Source of the DNA: Phormidium willei BDU 130791 | GTDB taxonomy: Bacteria > Cyanobacteriota > Cyanobacteriia > Cyanobacteriales > Geitlerinemataceae | Assembly: GCA_001637315.1 (NCBI GenBank) | Contig: LSZA01000024.1 | Location: forward strand, 1 to 46,073 | Length of the DNA: 46,073 bases | Direction: 5' to 3' | Shown: piece after piece, positions 27,145-37,161 of the stretch | Position numbering within the stretch: position 1 is the first letter of the stretch | Layout: the number at the start of each line of letters is the position of its first letter | The notes under the pieces: generated by a model | What the model saw: the letters and a program-made list of their open reading frames with translations, nothing else | Databases searched by the model: none | What the model was told of the DNA's origin: nothing | Position numbers and translations under genes: made by a program

Positions 27145-27230
27145 TGGGATGGATGTTGCCGGTTCTCGTGCCGGACTGGGCAATCCGTTTGAGACTGGCT
27201 TATACTGTAGTGAGTCAAGTTTTATCAAAA

Positions 27231-27611
27231 ATGAGTAGAAACACATCAGAGATTCCTCTCGATCCTAAACTCTCCAAACGAGTAGAAGAGCTGTCTCAAC
27301 TCAATAATTCATCGTCTTCTGAATTGATTCAACGAATTTTGTTTTTTTGCGAAAACTACCGACAAATTGTGACCAGTATTTGTCAAGATAAAGCCATATC
27401 AGAGTCTGACGAACAAGAGCTTATTCAGGTATTATCAAATTCCTCAAATCAGGAGCAAATCATGGATGTGTTGCTAAAGGTAGTATTATCGCGCAACTAT
27501 GAAATCGCCTCCCAAAAAATCCAGGAGCAAATCGATCCAGATTTTCTAGACAGTCTCGAAACTGAAGATGATATCCTAGCGGCTGCTGTGGAGATGACAC
27601 GATCTCGATAA
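27231..27611 (+). CDS. Putative antitoxin-like protein upstream of a PIN-domain gene
   Basis: The 126-residue product (MSRNTSEIPLDPKLSKRVEE) has an N-terminal segment resembling a ribbon-helix-helix DNA-binding fold, a strand of alternating polar/hydrophobic residues followed by LSKRVEELSQLNNSSSSELI. The rest is helical and acidic, with 20-odd Glu/Asp. Its stop codon is directly followed by the ATG of the PIN gene (TAAATG), a typical antitoxin-toxin layout. An upstream ATG at 27141 overlaps the previous gene's stop; the later start gives the better RHH-like N-terminus, and a TATACT -10-like sequence lies at about 27201. Confidence 0.65.
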   Translation: MSRNTSEIPLDPKLSKRVEELSQLNNSSSSELIQRILFFCENYRQIVTSICQDKAISESDEQELIQVLSNSSNQEQIMDVLLKVVLSRNYEIASQKIQEQIDPDFLDSLETEDDILAAAVEMTRSR

Positions 27612-28148
27612 ATGGCTGAGACGGTGCGATTATGTTTAGACCTTAATATCTGGTGTGCCTACCTCCTAGCTTCTGCAAAAGGTCGTCAAGGCTCAGCTTG
27701 TCAAACGTTAGTGCAGATTGTTCGGCAAGGATATTGTGCTATTGGTCCTGTGGAATTAGTCATTTCTTGGGGAATGCTTAACCGTTTGCAACAGGTTTTA
27801 GAGGAACAGTGCCAATTTAGGGAATTACCGGAGACGGCGGCTGCTTACGTCAGTGCAATTCAGGACTATGCTCAGTTCAGTCCAAGTTTAACCCTAGGTG
27901 GAACTGGAATAATTCCAATTCAGGATGTCGAAGACCGGCATGTTCTAGAAACTGCTTTAGCTGGTCGAGTAACTGCACTGGTGACTGCAAATTTCAAGGA
28001 CTTTATAGCTCAAAATTTACAGGTTATTATGCCAAACCGACATGGTATTTACCAGTCTCCTCAACATGATTTTCATGTTGTTCATCCTTATCTGATGATT
28101 CAATGGATCAATGACAAACATATCCCACCCATTGCATCCTTGTCCTGA
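27612..28148 (+). CDS. PIN-domain protein, probable RNase toxin
   Basis: The 178-residue product shows a PIN-like fold: D10 in VRLCLDLNIWCAYLL, a central acidic D108 in IQDVEDRHVLETALAG, and D130 in VTANFKDF. PIN domains are Mg-dependent RNases, commonly toxins of VapBC-type pairs. It begins immediately after the stop of the putative antitoxin. The third or fourth metal ligand (usually Glu near residue 48) could be E48 in GPVELV. It lies upstream of lnt, with 48 bases between. Family assignment is good; toxin role is inferred from the pair. Confidence 0.75.
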   Translation: MAETVRLCLDLNIWCAYLLASAKGRQGSACQTLVQIVRQGYCAIGPVELVISWGMLNRLQQVLEEQCQFRELPETAAAYVSAIQDYAQFSPSLTLGGTGIIPIQDVEDRHVLETALAGRVTALVTANFKDFIAQNLQVIMPNRHGIYQSPQHDFHVVHPYLMIQWINDKHIPPIASLS

Positions 28149-28196
28149 TTACGTGGACAAATCGGTTGACTGTTCAATCTCAGAGCTTAAAGCCTA

Positions 28197-29735
28197 GTGA
28201 AACTCCTGTTTTTGAGTCTCCTCAGCGGTATCCTCATGGGCTGTACCGTCGCCCCCTGGGAATGGTGGGGGTTAGCCTGGTTCGCCCTGGCCCCCCTCTG
28301 GTGGCTGCTAGGCCGACAAACGACTCCAACTTGGCGTTTGGGTGCGGCTTGGGGAGCCGGATTTCATGGAACCGCCATTTTTTGGATTACCGGGGTTCAT
28401 CCCATGACTTGGATGGGGGTTCCTTGGTTGGCCAGTTTGGCCATTGCGATCGCCTGTTGGCTCCTCATCGCCCTCTGGGGAGCGGTTTTAGTGGGACTTT
28501 GGGCCTATCTCCAGGCTTATCTCCAACAATGGAGTCCCAAAGCCTGGGGGCCGAGGATTCTCATCGGTGTGGCCAGTTGGTGTCTCTTGGAAGTGCTATG
28601 GCGATCGCTCCCTCTCTGGTGGTCTTCCCTCGCCTACACCCAAAGTCCCCATAATTTGCCCATCTTACACCTGGGGCAACTCTCAGGAACCACCACCATT
28701 ACCGCCGTCCTGGTGGCGGTTAACGGCTGTTGGGCGGCAGCGTTTGACTTATTTGACCTATCTCGTCAAAGAGTCCGTGTCTCGGCGATTGTGGCTGGGG
28801 TTCTGATGCTGGGACTGGCCCAGGGACTGGGGGGCTATCTTTACCGCCAACCCCTGAATGACTCCCCCGACCAGAGTTTGAGGGTCGGACTGATTCAGGG
28901 CAATATCCCCAACGAGATTAAACTCTATCCCGACGGATTGCGGCAAGCCCTCGAAGGCTATACCCGAGGCTATGAGGAATTGAGCGAGGGCGGAGTCGAT
29001 GGGGTGATGACCCCTGAGACCGCGTTACCCGTTTTGTGGCAAGGCGATCGCCTCCAATATAGTAATAGTCCCGCCGGCCATTTCTACCAAGCCCTTCGCG
29101 ATCGCGGCGTTCCCGCCTGGCTAGGAACCTCACGGGGAACTCCAAGCCACTACACCAACAGCCTGTTAAGCCTCAGCGGAACCGGAGAAACCCTCAGTTA
29201 CTACGACAAAGCCATTCTCGTCCCCCTCGGGGAATATATCCCCTTTGAATCGGTCTTAGGAGGAGTGATTAACCGTTTGTCGCCCCTACAAGCTCAAATG
29301 ATACCGGGGTCCGGGGACCAACTCCTAGAGACCCCCTTCGGACCGGCCATTGTCAGCATTTGCTACGAATCCGCCTTTCCACAGCATCTGCAAGCCCAGG
29401 CCCGGCGAGGGGGTGAATTTTTCCTCAGTGCCGCCAACAACGCCCATTATGACGCCTCTATGCCCCGCCAACATCACGCTCAAGACGTAATGCGGGCCAT
29501 TGAACTCGATCGCTGGGCCGTCCGGGCCACCAATACCGGCTATTCGGCCTTTGTGAATCCCCATGGCGAGACCCTTTGGATCTCTGAAATCAACCAGTAC
29601 ACCACCCATCAAGAGACCATTTATCGCCGCCAGAGTCGCACTCTCTATGTCCGTTGGGGAGATTGGCTAGTGTGGCTGTTGGCGATCGTTGCTATCCTCG
29701 TCAATGCCGGCCCAGTCCTGCGTTCGGGCTTGTAG
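28197..29735 (+). CDS. lnt: Apolipoprotein N-acyltransferase
   Basis: The 512-residue product (GTG start) has about six N-terminal membrane helices (~1-215) and a periplasmic nitrilase-like domain (~228-480) with the triad E274 (MTPETALPVLW), K338 (YYDKAILVPLGEY) and C389 (IVSICYES), followed by a last membrane helix (~485-507). It transfers an acyl chain from phospholipid to the N-terminal cysteine of lipoproteins. The stop codon TAG lies inside the first copy of a GTAGGGGCGAAAAA repeat element. It is separate from the minus-strand WD40 genes that follow. Confidence 0.93.
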   Translation: MKLLFLSLLSGILMGCTVAPWEWWGLAWFALAPLWWLLGRQTTPTWRLGAAWGAGFHGTAIFWITGVHPMTWMGVPWLASLAIAIACWLLIALWGAVLVGLWAYLQAYLQQWSPKAWGPRILIGVASWCLLEVLWRSLPLWWSSLAYTQSPHNLPILHLGQLSGTTTITAVLVAVNGCWAAAFDLFDLSRQRVRVSAIVAGVLMLGLAQGLGGYLYRQPLNDSPDQSLRVGLIQGNIPNEIKLYPDGLRQALEGYTRGYEELSEGGVDGVMTPETALPVLWQGDRLQYSNSPAGHFYQALRDRGVPAWLGTSRGTPSHYTNSLLSLSGTGETLSYYDKAILVPLGEYIPFESVLGGVINRLSPLQAQMIPGSGDQLLETPFGPAIVSICYESAFPQHLQAQARRGGEFFLSAANNAHYDASMPRQHHAQDVMRAIELDRWAVRATNTGYSAFVNPHGETLWISEINQYTTHQETIYRRQSRTLYVRWGDWLVWLLAIVAILVNAGPVLRSGL

Positions 29736-29779
29736 GGGCGAAAAATTTTGTAGGGGCGAAAAATTTTTCGCCCCTACAA
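29731..29779. repeat. GTAGGGGCGAAAAATT palindromic repeat, terminator-like
   Basis: A half copy (29731-29748) overlaps the lnt stop codon and is followed by a perfect 32-base palindrome at 29748-29779, built from TTGTAGGGGCGAAAAA and its complement. This dispersed cyanobacterial repeat likely also ends the lnt transcript, and that of the convergent WD40 gene. Confidence 0.75.
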
Positions 29780-29831
29780 TTGACGGGTTGAGGTCCTAAC
29801 CTGGATTGAAACCCGAACACACCCGACCTCC

Positions 29832-29953
29832 CCGTTCCCCGTTCCCCGTTCCGGTGTTCCCTATTCCCTATTCCCTGTTCCCTGTTCCCTGTTCCCTATT
29901 CCCAGAACAGACCCGAACCCCCTGTTCCCTATTGCCTTGTTCTCCCTGTTCCC
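29832..29953. repeat. STRR heptanucleotide array, partly coding
   Basis: On the plus strand the run consists of CGTTCCC-, CTATTCC- and CTGTTCC-type heptamers to 29913 and resumes at 29930-29953. On the minus strand these are GGGAACA/GGGAATA units. They encode the C-terminal NREQG-rich tail of the WD40 protein, and its stop codon is the TAG inside a GGGAATAGGG unit. The array is of the STRR type. Confidence 0.85.
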
Positions 29954-32900
29954 GATAACGTAGATAATCCCGAACGCGATCGCAGCCTTCCTCCATCAAA
30001 TCAGCCTCCAGAATACGCTCAACATCCCAGCGAATCGCCAAACCATCCTGTCCTCCCGAAAGCAGAACCTGATGGTCACGGCTAAAGGCCACAGTCGTCA
30101 CCTCCGACCCATGGCCCACCAAACGGCTGAGAAACTCTCCCTCAGCCGTATAGAGGTCAATCATGCCATCAACCCGACCCAGAGCCATGCGACGGCCATC
30201 AGCACTCCAGGCGATTCGTGTAAATCCCTCGTGATCAGGAACTCGAAGATTTTTAATCAACTCCCCCTGGCGAGTCCAAAGCGTTAACCAGCCCTCACGA
30301 CTCACCGCCGCAATTCGCTGACTATCAGGACTCACCGCTACCCCCCAAATAGCCCCATCATGGGCCTGGAGACGCTGACTCGGGCCTGTGGGAAACCGAG
30401 AAAACGGCTGCTGGTTATCCCGGCCCATCTCCCACAGATGCACGACCCCATTGAGATCCCCAGAGACAATAAACGACCCATCGGGACTAACCTGCAAATT
30501 CCACACCTGAGCCTGATGGCCCTCAAGCTGATGATAGAGACCATATTGCCCCATCTCGTTGGTTGTCCAGATCTTGAGAGGAAACAGGACCCCACCAGAC
30601 ACGAGCCAGCGGCCATCGGGACTATAGTCTAGGGTCAAAACACCCAAATCATCAGGTTGCCAGGTTTGAACCGACTCATCGGTCACATTCACCTCAAAAA
30701 TCTCCCCCCCTGACGTAGCCGCCGCCAGCTTGGGGTCTTGGGGATGAATCGCCAAGCTATAAAAACGCCGGGAACTCAACTCCTGCCACTCCTTGAGTAA
30801 CACACCCCGCGAGTCCCAGAGGCGAATATCCATCCCTGAAATGGTGAGCATTTGGCCGGCCCGGGGCGATGAGTCTGGGAAGGCCTGGACCCCCCAAACC
30901 ACATCATCATGGCCACTGAGAGTCTGGCGAAAGGGGTTCTCGATCTGCCATAACTGCAAGATCCCATCTTCCCCCAAGCTTCCCAACAGTGTTCCTTGGG
31001 GATTAAACGCAATTCGTCGTAGATGACTGTTATGACCTCGAAAGGTTTTTAACAGAGTTCCTTCACGGGACCAGAGTTTAATTTGCCGGTCGACTCCCGC
31101 CGAGGCAAACTGTTGTCCATCGGGGCTAAAGGCCACCGTGGCCACTTCTGCGTCATGGTCTCGCAGGGTTTGGATCAAACCTTGGTCTCGTTGCCACAGC
31201 CGGACGGTATGGTCACTATGGCCGGTCACCCAACGGTTTCCCTCAGGACTATAGGCGATCGCCAACCCCGAGGCCGAGTCCCCCAACGCCGACACCTCCG
31301 TAAACCGGTGTCGTAACTCGCCATCGGTGCCCCAGATGCGAATCTCGCCATCGACACTCATTGAGGCAAATTCTCCCCCCTGGGGATGGAACGCCACAGT
31401 CCGCAACAGGGCCTGATGGCCCTCTAGAACCTGCAATAACTCTCCCTCCGCAGACCAAAGCCGCACCGTGCGATCGGCCCCCACAGACACCAGTTGACGA
31501 CCATCGGGACTCCAGGCGACATCCCAGACGGAATCCTGATGGCCTTTAAGGGTTCGTTGTCGCTGTCCGTCAACGGACCAGATATAAATATCATGATTGA
31601 AGTTTGCCGCCGCTAAGAACTGGCTATCGGGGCTGAAGGCTACCCCATAGGGAATCCCACTATGGTTAAGGGTCTGGTGTAGAATCCCCTGACGGCTCCA
31701 AATTTTGACCGTTTCATCAATGCTGGAGGTGGCGATCCATTGACCATCTGGGCTGAAATCTAGCCCCAGAGCCATTTCTGAGTGAGCGGCAATGCGATGG
31801 ACTTGATGATTACCATATAAGGCTCGTTGCACACTTTCGTGAGTCTGTTGGTTTAAATGTTGACCCACTCCAGGCAGAATAAACTGGAGTTTTAGAAAGC
31901 TCTCGCGCGCTTGTAAGGCTTGAATGAGGGCATCGAGTTGTTGATTGGAGGCAAAACTCCCTCGGGAGGCGGCCATCATGGCCTGAATTTCACTCACCGC
32001 CGCCTGTTGGTAAGCGCGGAAGGTGCCAACTCCTAGGGCGATCGCCCCCACGAGGGCCACCGTTAACCCCGCCAATAAGCGACGTTGACGACGACTACTT
32101 CGGCGTTCAACCTCCAGCCGTGCGGCGGCTTCTTCTAACCGCGCTCGTTCGAGTTTCGCTTGAACGTCTCGTTGTTCGAGGTCTTGGCTGGCGCTGAGAT
32201 AGCGATAGTCGAGATCTCCGAGTCCTTTCTGTTGGGTCCATTCCAGAGCATCTTGTAGCGCTTTTCCTCGCAATAGCCGTGATTCATCTTGATAGTTGGA
32301 CTCAATCCAGGCATTGAGTAAACTGGCATAGGGGCGCAGGCGATTGAGTTGCTCGTCAATCCAATGATGGTCAAAAATCTGTTGATAAATTGGGTTTTTG
32401 ACTCGGAGATAGCCTTGCCGTTTTTCGACCACCCCGGAGAGGATTAATTCGGTTTGATTGGGACATTCGTTCGCCGGAATCCAGGACGGACTGGACGGGG
32501 ACTGTTCAGCGTCCCAAACTTGGCGGTAGAGGGTGAGGAGTTCGCCGACTCGTTTTTCGTTGTAGAGGAGGCGATCGCGGATGGTTTTAAGATGCTCGGG
32601 TTCGTCTTTAGCTTCCCAATGATGGAGAATGTCTTGTTCAACACAACCATCAATAAATCGGTCTATATCTTCAGTATTTCTCAGAGGCGGCAACGGATCG
32701 GTTTGAGCGCGATGAACGACCAAACGACAGAGTTTTTGCATTAAAAAGGGTTGCCCACCACTCCAATATAAAATTCGCTCTAAGGCTCTCCCAGGACAGG
32801 GTAAAACGGTGGACAAACCTTCTATAAGTGGTGCAGCTTCGTGGGATTGAAAGCCTCTTAAAGCAATCGCTTTGCCAATATTAAAGGGAGTACGATTTTT

Positions 32901-33482
32901 GTCGGCAATGAGTTCTCCAGGTGTCGTTACCCCAAATAAAGCAAAACTTAAACGGTGATAGTCTGGCTGATCGGCTCGGCGATTGTAACAGCTCCGAATA
33001 AGAGCAAAAAAATCATCTGTGGCAAATTTTAGAGCTAGAATACTATCAATTTCATCGATTAAAATCACCAAAGGTTGTTCTGTTTGCGCCAGAAGAACCT
33101 CGCCAATAAAATCACCTAAGCGAGCCGAGGGGGGTAACTCCAACCGCTCTCGCCACCAGTGACGAAGATTGGTTTTGAGCTGAAATTGTTTACTGAGAAT
33201 CGCGGCGATCGCCGCATACCATTGTTCCACGGTCACCTGTTGCGTCCCAATGGCGGTTAAGTTCAAGGCCCCCGGCATCACTCCCGCTTCCCGCAACCGG
33301 GCCATCACCTGCACCCGCAGGCTGGATTTCCCCATTTGGCGGGAATTAAACACATAACAAAACTCCCCCCTGAGGAGTTCTGTCAACAAGACTTCATCCG
33401 CCTGTCGACGCACATAGGTGTGAGATTGTGCCGGAACACTTCCCCCAACATGATAGGAAAACTGGAGATAACGATCAGACAT
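29868..33482 (-). CDS. Membrane-anchored AAA-like (AAA_35) ATPase with 14 WD40 repeats, copy 2
   Basis: The 1204-residue product has an N-terminal AAA_35-type ATPase (~1-380): an atypical P-loop NSRQMGKSS (46-54) and Walker [10 protein letters not shown] (138-146), then NRTPFNIG and [12 protein letters not shown] charged coiled segment (~434-468) leads to one membrane helix (469-487) and a helical stretch. Fourteen WD40 repeats follow (~566-1160), enough for two seven-bladed propellers. The short motif GCDRVRDYLR follows the propeller, and the last ~24 residues are a heptamer-repeat-encoded tail. It is third in a probable operon with the paralog at 33521 and the HTH-ATPase at 37162. Role unknown; scaffold, sensor or conflict effector is possible. 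Confidence 0.85.
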   Translation of the reverse strand: MSDRYLQFSYHVGGSVPAQSHTYVRRQADEVLLTELLRGEFCYVFNSRQMGKSSLRVQVMARLREAGVMPGALNLTAIGTQQVTVEQWYAAIAAILSKQFQLKTNLRHWWRERLELPPSARLGDFIGEVLLAQTEQPLVILIDEIDSILALKFATDDFFALIRSCYNRRADQPDYHRLSFALFGVTTPGELIADKNRTPFNIGKAIALRGFQSHEAAPLIEGLSTVLPCPGRALERILYWSGGQPFLMQKLCRLVVHRAQTDPLPPLRNTEDIDRFIDGCVEQDILHHWEAKDEPEHLKTIRDRLLYNEKRVGELLTLYRQVWDAEQSPSSPSWIPANECPNQTELILSGVVEKRQGYLRVKNPIYQQIFDHHWIDEQLNRLRPYASLLNAWIESNYQDESRLLRGKALQDALEWTQQKGLGDLDYRYLSASQDLEQRDVQAKLERARLEEAAARLEVERRSSRRQRRLLAGLTVALVGAIALGVGTFRAYQQAAVSEIQAMMAASRGSFASNQQLDALIQALQARESFLKLQFILPGVGQHLNQQTHESVQRALYGNHQVHRIAAHSEMALGLDFSPDGQWIATSSIDETVKIWSRQGILHQTLNHSGIPYGVAFSPDSQFLAAANFNHDIYIWSVDGQRQRTLKGHQDSVWDVAWSPDGRQLVSVGADRTVRLWSAEGELLQVLEGHQALLRTVAFHPQGGEFASMSVDGEIRIWGTDGELRHRFTEVSALGDSASGLAIAYSPEGNRWVTGHSDHTVRLWQRDQGLIQTLRDHDAEVATVAFSPDGQQFASAGVDRQIKLWSREGTLLKTFRGHNSHLRRIAFNPQGTLLGSLGEDGILQLWQIENPFRQTLSGHDDVVWGVQAFPDSSPRAGQMLTISGMDIRLWDSRGVLLKEWQELSSRRFYSLAIHPQDPKLAAATSGGEIFEVNVTDESVQTWQPDDLGVLTLDYSPDGRWLVSGGVLFPLKIWTTNEMGQYGLYHQLEGHQAQVWNLQVSPDGSFIVSGDLNGVVHLWEMGRDNQQPFSRFPTGPSQRLQAHDGAIWGVAVSPDSQRIAAVSREGWLTLWTRQGELIKNLRVPDHEGFTRIAWSADGRRMALGRVDGMIDLYTAEGEFLSRLVGHGSEVTTVAFSRDHQVLLSGGQDGLAIRWDVERILEADLMEEGCDRVRDYLRYREQGEQGNREQGVRVCSGNREQGTGNRE

Positions 33483-33520
33483 TCACCGAGGAATTTGAGC
33501 GGTTAGATCGATGAGAGAGA

Positions 33521-36500
33521 TTAGTCTTGACAAAGAGATTGCCGATACCTGACATCAGACTCTTGACGGAGATAATCCTCCACCCGTTGACAACCATACG
33601 TCATTAAATCCAACGAGAGAATATTCTCCAAATTCCAAAGAATCCCTAACCGATCTTCACCTCCGGACAGTAAAAAGCGACCATCGGGACTAAACTTAAC
33701 CGAACCGACCACCGACTGATGGCCACTCAGTCGGGTTAATAGCTGACCGTCAACGGTGTAAACATCAATCTTACTATCGGTTCGGGCGATCGCCAACAAT
33801 CGGTTATCAGAACTCCACGCCACCCGAGTTAGACCACTGGTCTCAGAAATCTGCATCGTCCTCAGTAGAGTCCCATCTCGCCGCCAAATTTTCAACTGTC
33901 CATCGCGACTGGCTGAAGCAATTTTTTCACTATCGGGACTAATCGCCAGACCCCACACTTCCGTATTGTGACCCACCAAAACATGATCCGCCGTCTCCCG
34001 TAACCGAGACCCAGCCTCCTCATCCGCCGTCGTCTCCCATCCCCAAAGTTGGACCTGTCCCGCCAGATTCGAGAGAGCCACATAAGACCCATCGGGACTA
34101 AATGCCAAATCCCAAATGCGACTGTCAGAAGCCATCACACGTTGCTGCAAGGTCACCTCTCCCGACTCCTCCTCGCGCCAAACCTTGAGATAAAAGTCAT
34201 CTCCCCCCGAAACAAACCACCGGCCATTGGGATGATAGGACAAACTCCAAATCGCTAACGCATGGGCCGACCAACTCCTGATGGCCCCAGTCTCCGTATT
34301 CACCTGATAGAGCAAGCCATTGGCATTACCCACCAGCAACTGGTCTCGTTTGGGATGAAACGTTAAACTGTACAGTTCTCGGGACCCTAACTCGTTAAAT
34401 TCCCTCACCAGACGACCGGCCTCATCCCAGAGACGGACTTCCGTTCTCGCGAGCGTCGCGAACTGAGACGAAAGAGGCGACGATGGGGGCGCGTAGGCGA
34501 CATTCCAGACCACCTCCTGATGACCGTAGAGCGGTTGCACAAACTCATTATCCACTTGCCACAGCCGCATAAACCCATCTTCCCCAGCACTAGCCACCTG
34601 AGTGCCTTCGGGACTAAACGCCACTCCACGGACGGTACTTCCATGACCCCGTAGGGTTCTCAATAAGGTTCCCTGGCGCGACCAAATTCGTAACTGACTA
34701 TCGGCAGACCCCGAGACGAGCCGTTCCCCATCGCCACTGATTGCAAGACTAATCACCTCAGCCTCATGACCCTCTAGGGTTTGCAATAACTGACCCTCGC
34801 GACTCCACACCCGCACTTGATTATCGCCATGGCCCGAGATCAAACGCTCTCCATCGGGAGTATAGACCACAGACCACGCCGAACTCTCACTCTCTTGAAA
34901 GCTGCTGAGTAGGGTTCCATCCCGTTGCCAGCGTTTGATACTCCCATCGACGCTGGCTGAAGCAAATTCCTCTCCCTCGGGACTAAAGGCGGTTCGCCAC
35001 ACAGCTGCCTCATGGCCCGTTAAGGTTTGCAGGAGGGTTCCCGTCGCAGACCAAACCTTGAGAGTTAGATCACTGCTGGCCGAGATGAGTTGCTGACCAT
35101 CCGGACTCCAAGACACGGACCAAACTGCCGCATCATGGCCGCTGAGGGTCGTCTCTAAATGGCCATCGACCGACCAAATATGAATCGCACCATTGAGGGT
35201 GGGTACGGCTAAAAATTGACTGTCGGGGCTAAAGCTGATGCTATACACGGTCGCCTCTTGGGGCAGGGTCTGAAGTAGGGTTCCATCCCGTCGCCAAATT
35301 TTGACGATTGTGTCGGCACCGGAACTGGCAATGAGTTGTCCGTCGGGGCTGAAGTCCACCCCTAAGGCCCCCCCGGTGTGGGCGTGCAATCGATTAAATT
35401 CATGGTTGCCCTGGATAGCTTGTTCTAGGGTTTGGCGGCTGTGCTGGTCTAGTTCTCGGCGAATCTCATGGTTGATAAACTGCAACCGTTTGAAGTTATG
35501 GCGGGCTTGCAGGGCTTGCACGAGGGCGTCAAGGCGCTGGTTAGAGGCGTAACTGCCTTTGGAGGCGGCCATGATGGATCGGACTTCGCTGAGGGAGGCC
35601 CGTTGATAAGCCTCAAAGGTGACGATCCCGAGACTCATCGCCCCGATCAGAGCGACACTTAAGACGGCGAGAAACTGCCGTTGACGACGCACGTTATGCT
35701 CTTGCAAGTCGAGGCGTCGTTGGGCTTCGGCCAGGCGTTCTTGTTCGAGTTTGCGTTGGATCTCTTGTCGTTCAAATTTGAGGGTTTGTTGAATTTCTTG
35801 TTGTTCGAGGTCTTGGCTGGCGGTGAGATAGCGATAGTCGAGATCGCCGAGGCTTTTGCGTTGGGTCCAGTCGAGGGCTTCTCGTAGGGCTTGACCCCGC
35901 AGCAGTCGCGAGTGATCTTGATAGTTGGAGTCGACCCAGGCGTTGAGGAGTGGGGCGTAGGGGCGCAGGTGGTCGAGTTGGTAGTCAATCCACACCAGGT
36001 CAAAGACTTTTTCGTAGATGGGGTTTTTGACGCGTAGGTAACTGTCGCGTTTCTCGACGACTCCCGACAGGAGTAGTTCGGTTTGGGTGGAGGATTCGTT
36101 GGCGGGGATGGGGTGATGTGAGGAGCGCGACTGTTCGGCTAGCCAGACTTGGCGATACAGGGTTAGGAGTTGGCCCACGCGCCGTTCGTCGTAGAGGAGG
36201 CGATCGCGGATGGTTTTGAGATGTTCGGGTTCGTCTTGGGCTTCCCAGTGATGCAAAATGTGTTTGTGAACACAGATATCAATGAGGTTTTCAATCCAGC
36301 TGGGGTCGTTGGTTTTGGGGACTTGTTGGCTGTGATAGTGACTGACGACCAGGTTACAGAGTTTTTGCATGAGAAAGGGTTGCCCCCCAGTCCAATAGAG
36401 AATCCGCTCTAAGACGGGTTGGGGATGAGGGACGATCCCCATCAGTCCGGCGGCTAAGGGAGTGGCTTCTTGGGCTTGCAATCCGTCGAGGTAGATGCCG

Positions 36501-37129
36501 CGTCCGATGTTGAAGGGGGTGCGGTTTTTGTCGGCGATGAGTTCTCCGGGGGTGGTGACGCCAAAGAGGGCGAAGCTTAAGCGGCGATAGTCGGGGGATT
36601 CCGATCGCAGGTTATAGCAGGTGCGAATCAGGGCAAAAAAGTCGTCGGTGGCAAATTTAAGGGCCAGGATGCTATCGATTTCGTCGATGAGAATGACTAG
36701 GGGGGCCTGGGTTTGCTCTAGGAGAATTTCTTCGATAAACTGCCCCAGACGGGCGGCTGGGGGAATGTCGAGGCGATCGCGCCACCATTGCCGTAGGGGG
36801 GTGGCGAGTTGGAACTGTTTGCTGAGAATGGCGGCGATCGCGGCGTACCATTGTTCGACGGTCACCTGTTGGGTGCCAATGGCCGTTAAGTCCAAGGCTC
36901 CCGGCATCACTCCCGCCTCCCGTAAGCGGGCCATCACTTGCACCCGCAGGCTGGATTTTCCCATTTGTCGGGAATTAAAGACGTAGCAAAATTCCCCCGC
37001 CAGCAGGGCATTCAAGAGTTGGTCATCGGCCTGTCGCCACACATAGGTCTGAGATTCGGGCGGGAGAGACCCCCCCACTTGATAGCTAAATTGGTGTTGG
37101 GGTGAGCGGGGGGTTGGAGTCAGAGTCAT
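33521..37129 (-). CDS. Membrane-anchored AAA-like (AAA_35) ATPase with 14 WD40 repeats, copy 1
   Basis: The start is set at ATG 37129 ([11 protein letters not shown]), giving 1202 residues that align end to end with the downstream 1204-residue paralog. The frame extends to a TTG at 37195 inside the upstream gene, but that extension has no counterpart in the paralog. It has the same P-loop NSRQMGKSS, Walker [10 protein letters not shown], a coiled charged region, one membrane helix (~[17 protein letters not shown]), and 14 WD40 repeats. The C-terminal [10 protein letters not shown] motif is kept without any heptamer-repeat tail. The gaps to its neighbours are 32 and 38 bases, so cotranscription is likely. 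Propellers provide ligand-binding surfaces; the ligand is unknown. Confidence 0.85.
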   Translation of the reverse strand: MTLTPTPRSPQHQFSYQVGGSLPPESQTYVWRQADDQLLNALLAGEFCYVFNSRQMGKSSLRVQVMARLREAGVMPGALDLTAIGTQQVTVEQWYAAIAAILSKQFQLATPLRQWWRDRLDIPPAARLGQFIEEILLEQTQAPLVILIDEIDSILALKFATDDFFALIRTCYNLRSESPDYRRLSFALFGVTTPGELIADKNRTPFNIGRGIYLDGLQAQEATPLAAGLMGIVPHPQPVLERILYWTGGQPFLMQKLCNLVVSHYHSQQVPKTNDPSWIENLIDICVHKHILHHWEAQDEPEHLKTIRDRLLYDERRVGQLLTLYRQVWLAEQSRSSHHPIPANESSTQTELLLSGVVEKRDSYLRVKNPIYEKVFDLVWIDYQLDHLRPYAPLLNAWVDSNYQDHSRLLRGQALREALDWTQRKSLGDLDYRYLTASQDLEQQEIQQTLKFERQEIQRKLEQERLAEAQRRLDLQEHNVRRQRQFLAVLSVALIGAMSLGIVTFEAYQRASLSEVRSIMAASKGSYASNQRLDALVQALQARHNFKRLQFINHEIRRELDQHSRQTLEQAIQGNHEFNRLHAHTGGALGVDFSPDGQLIASSGADTIVKIWRRDGTLLQTLPQEATVYSISFSPDSQFLAVPTLNGAIHIWSVDGHLETTLSGHDAAVWSVSWSPDGQQLISASSDLTLKVWSATGTLLQTLTGHEAAVWRTAFSPEGEEFASASVDGSIKRWQRDGTLLSSFQESESSAWSVVYTPDGERLISGHGDNQVRVWSREGQLLQTLEGHEAEVISLAISGDGERLVSGSADSQLRIWSRQGTLLRTLRGHGSTVRGVAFSPEGTQVASAGEDGFMRLWQVDNEFVQPLYGHQEVVWNVAYAPPSSPLSSQFATLARTEVRLWDEAGRLVREFNELGSRELYSLTFHPKRDQLLVGNANGLLYQVNTETGAIRSWSAHALAIWSLSYHPNGRWFVSGGDDFYLKVWREEESGEVTLQQRVMASDSRIWDLAFSPDGSYVALSNLAGQVQLWGWETTADEEAGSRLRETADHVLVGHNTEVWGLAISPDSEKIASASRDGQLKIWRRDGTLLRTMQISETSGLTRVAWSSDNRLLAIARTDSKIDVYTVDGQLLTRLSGHQSVVGSVKFSPDGRFLLSGGEDRLGILWNLENILSLDLMTYGCQRVEDYLRQESDVRYRQSLCQD

Positions 37130-37161
37130 CGGGACAGGTTCAGGAGAATCTAGCTGGCAAA

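Noticed and set aside
28166-28654. 162-codon plus-strand frame overlapping lnt
   Set aside because: It is a different frame of lnt with low-complexity content; lnt has complete family motifs.
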